In this document: piece by piece, positions 62,813-64,000 of the stretch | Layout: every line of letters begins with the position of its first letter | Position numbering within the stretch: the first letter of the stretch is position 1 | Assembly (NCBI GenBank): GCA_041397645.1 | Contig: JAWKWE010000005.1 | Span: forward strand, 372,001-436,000 | From: Hyphomicrobiaceae bacterium | Lineage (GTDB): Bacteria; Pseudomonadota; Alphaproteobacteria; Rhizobiales; Hyphomicrobiaceae | Direction: 5' to 3' | Length of the DNA: 64,000 bases | Translations under genes and position numbers: made by a program | Notes under the pieces: model-generated | What the model was told of the DNA's origin: nothing | The model's database searches: none | What the model saw: the letters and a program-made list of their open reading frames with translations, nothing else

Positions 62813-64000
62813 AGATGACGCACTGACGGACTTCGACGGCGCGGGCGAGATCCTGCGCGCCTGGGGCAACGGGCTGCGGCCTGATCCGGACCTGACCGTC
62901 TCGGAATGGGCGGACCGGCACCGCATGCTCTCGGGCCGCGCCTCGGCCGAGCCCGGGCGATACCGCACGGTGCGCACGCCCTACATGCGCGAGATCATGG
63001 ACCGGCTGTCGCCCGGCGACCCCACGCAGCGGATCGTGTTCATGAAGGCCGCGCAGGTCGGGGCGACCGAGGCCGGGAACAACTGGATCGGCTTCGCGAT
63101 CCACCAGGCGCCAGGGCCGATGCTCGCGGTCCAGCCGACGGTCGAACTGGCCAAGCGAAACTCGCGCCAGCGGATCGATCCGCTTATCGACGAGAGCCCC
63201 GAGCTGCGGGAGCGAGTCAAACCGGCCCGGTCCCGCGACGCGGGCAACACGATGCTGTCGAAGGAATTCGCTGGCGGCATCCTGATCATGACCGGGGCCA
63301 ACTCGGCGGTCGGGCTGCGCTCCACCCCGGCGCGCTACATCTTCCTCGACGAGGTCGATGCCTATCCGGCGTCCGCCGACGAGGAAGGCGATCCGGTCAC
63401 GCTGGCCGAGGCGCGGTCGCTGACCTTCGCCCACCGGCGCAAGGTGCTGCTGGTCTCGACCCCCACAATCCGGGGGCTGAGCCGGATCGAACGGGAATAC
63501 GAGGCCAGCGACCAGCGGCGGTTCTTCGTGCCGTGCCCGCATTGCGGCCACGCCCAATGGCTGAAGTTCGACCGGCTGCGCTGGCAGAAAGGCTGCCCGG
63601 AGACGGCGGAATATCACTGCGAGGGCTGCGAGCAGCCCATCGCGGAGCACCACAAGACGGCGATGCTGGAGGGCGGCGAATGGCGGGCGACCGCCACGGC
63701 CGCCGATCCGACCACGGTCGGCTATCACCTCTCGGCGCTCTATTCGCCGATCGGCTGGCTGAGCTGGGAGCGGATCGTGCGGGCCTGGGACGCGGCACAG
63801 GGGTCGGACGAGGCGATCAAGGCATTCCGCAACACCATCCTCGGCGAGACATGGGTCGAGACCGGGGAGGCGCCCGACTGGCAGCGGCTCTACGACCGAC
63901 GCGAGCGCTGGACATCCGGCACGGTGCCAGCGGGCGGGCTGTTCCTGACCGCCGGGGCCGATGTCCAGAAGGATCGGATCGAGGTCGATGTCTGGGCCTG
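62760..64000 (+). CDS. Phage terminase large subunit, GpA family (3' end outside window)
   Basis: The frame from ATG 62760 (GGAGAAAC upstream) starts MYAPTSTNSPRSGPTSGEDD and is open to the window end (413 codons). It has RIVFMKAAQVGATEAGNNW (adenine/Walker A region), ARYIFLDEVDAYPASADEEG (Walker B), LLVSTPTIRGLSRIEREY, and cysteine pairs CPHCGHAQW and CEGCEQP, then GADVQKDRIEVDVW (start of the nuclease domain). This is the lambda GpA type that cuts and translocates DNA into proheads. It is missed by ATG-to-stop frame calling because it has no stop here. Confidence 0.92.
   Translation, partial: MYAPTSTNSPRSGPTSGEDDALTDFDGAGEILRAWGNGLRPDPDLTVSEWADRHRMLSGRASAEPGRYRTVRTPYMREIMDRLSPGDPTQRIVFMKAAQVGATEAGNNWIGFAIHQAPGPMLAVQPTVELAKRNSRQRIDPLIDESPELRERVKPARSRDAGNTMLSKEFAGGILIMTGANSAVGLRSTPARYIFLDEVDAYPASADEEGDPVTLAEARSLTFAHRRKVLLVSTPTIRGLSRIEREYEASDQRRFFVPCPHCGHAQWLKFDRLRWQKGCPETAEYHCEGCEQPIAEHHKTAMLEGGEWRATATAADPTTVGYHLSALYSPIGWLSWERIVRAWDAAQGSDEAIKAFRNTILGETWVETGEAPDWQRLYDRRERWTSGTVPAGGLFLTAGADVQKDRIEVDVWA

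Overview
The left 34.9 kb is a conserved alphaproteobacterial chromosome segment; the right 29 kb is an integrated phage-like element. The order dusB-ntrB-ntrC-ntrY-ntrX-(D-amino acid aminotransferase)-hfq-hflX, the fused ispDF gene, a CinA C-terminal protein and the preQ1 genes point to Hyphomicrobiales (Rhizobiales), perhaps a Hyphomicrobium/Filomicrobium-like lineage. The order-level placement is fairly secure; the genus is a guess. Several genes use TTG or GTG starts.

Bases 1-14,432: the 3' end of a DUF2306 membrane protein gene and mazG read rightward. A long leftward block follows: dusB, ntrB, ntrC, ntrY, ntrX (nitrogen control), dat, hfq, hflX, an FAD monooxygenase and a PcfJ-like protein. 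Bases 14,665-17,961 read rightward: ispDF, a MarR regulator, pncC/cinA and a pentapeptide-repeat protein. Bases 17,991-22,341 read leftward: a COQ10/RatA-like START protein, a GlsB-type membrane protein, two small related lipoproteins, DUF5076, an FtsB/DivIC-like protein and enolase. Bases 22,494-26,015 hold a GFA-like protein and queC, queE, queD and queF, which together make preQ1 for queuosine. Bases 26,032-34,721 read leftward: pirin, an MBL-fold hydrolase, tatD, metG, holB, tmk, a DD-carboxypeptidase and an RlpA/SPOR lipoprotein.

A tRNA-Ser(UGA) gene (34,908-34,997) marks the junction. Beyond it G+C rises and gene content becomes phage-like up to the window end, where the large terminase gene is cut. 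The element has two parts. Bases 35.4-45.3 kb look like a cargo/defence and recombination block: a DUF5131 three-Cys protein with its TcmP partner, a type I restriction-modification operon (hsdR-hsdM-hsdS) whose last gene encodes a HEPN protein with an Rx4H motif, and a serine recombinase operon with DUF2924. A 735-residue protein of unknown function follows (45.7-47.9 kb). Bases 48-64 kb are a rightward early/packaging block: Com-like zinc protein, sigma-like protein, RecA-like ATPase, DUF669-like protein, helicase, Cas4-like nuclease, primase-helicase, RuvC-like nuclease, two DNA methyltransferases, small conserved proteins and terminase subunits.

Points that deserve a second look are the HEPN gene coupled to hsdS, the uncharacterised 735-residue protein, a palindrome-rich AT-richer patch just after the primase gene (possible origin or control region), a cluster of apparent single-base G/C losses that break the primase and DUF669-like genes, and a second open frame across the C5 methyltransferase gene that ends in its own family-like C-terminus.
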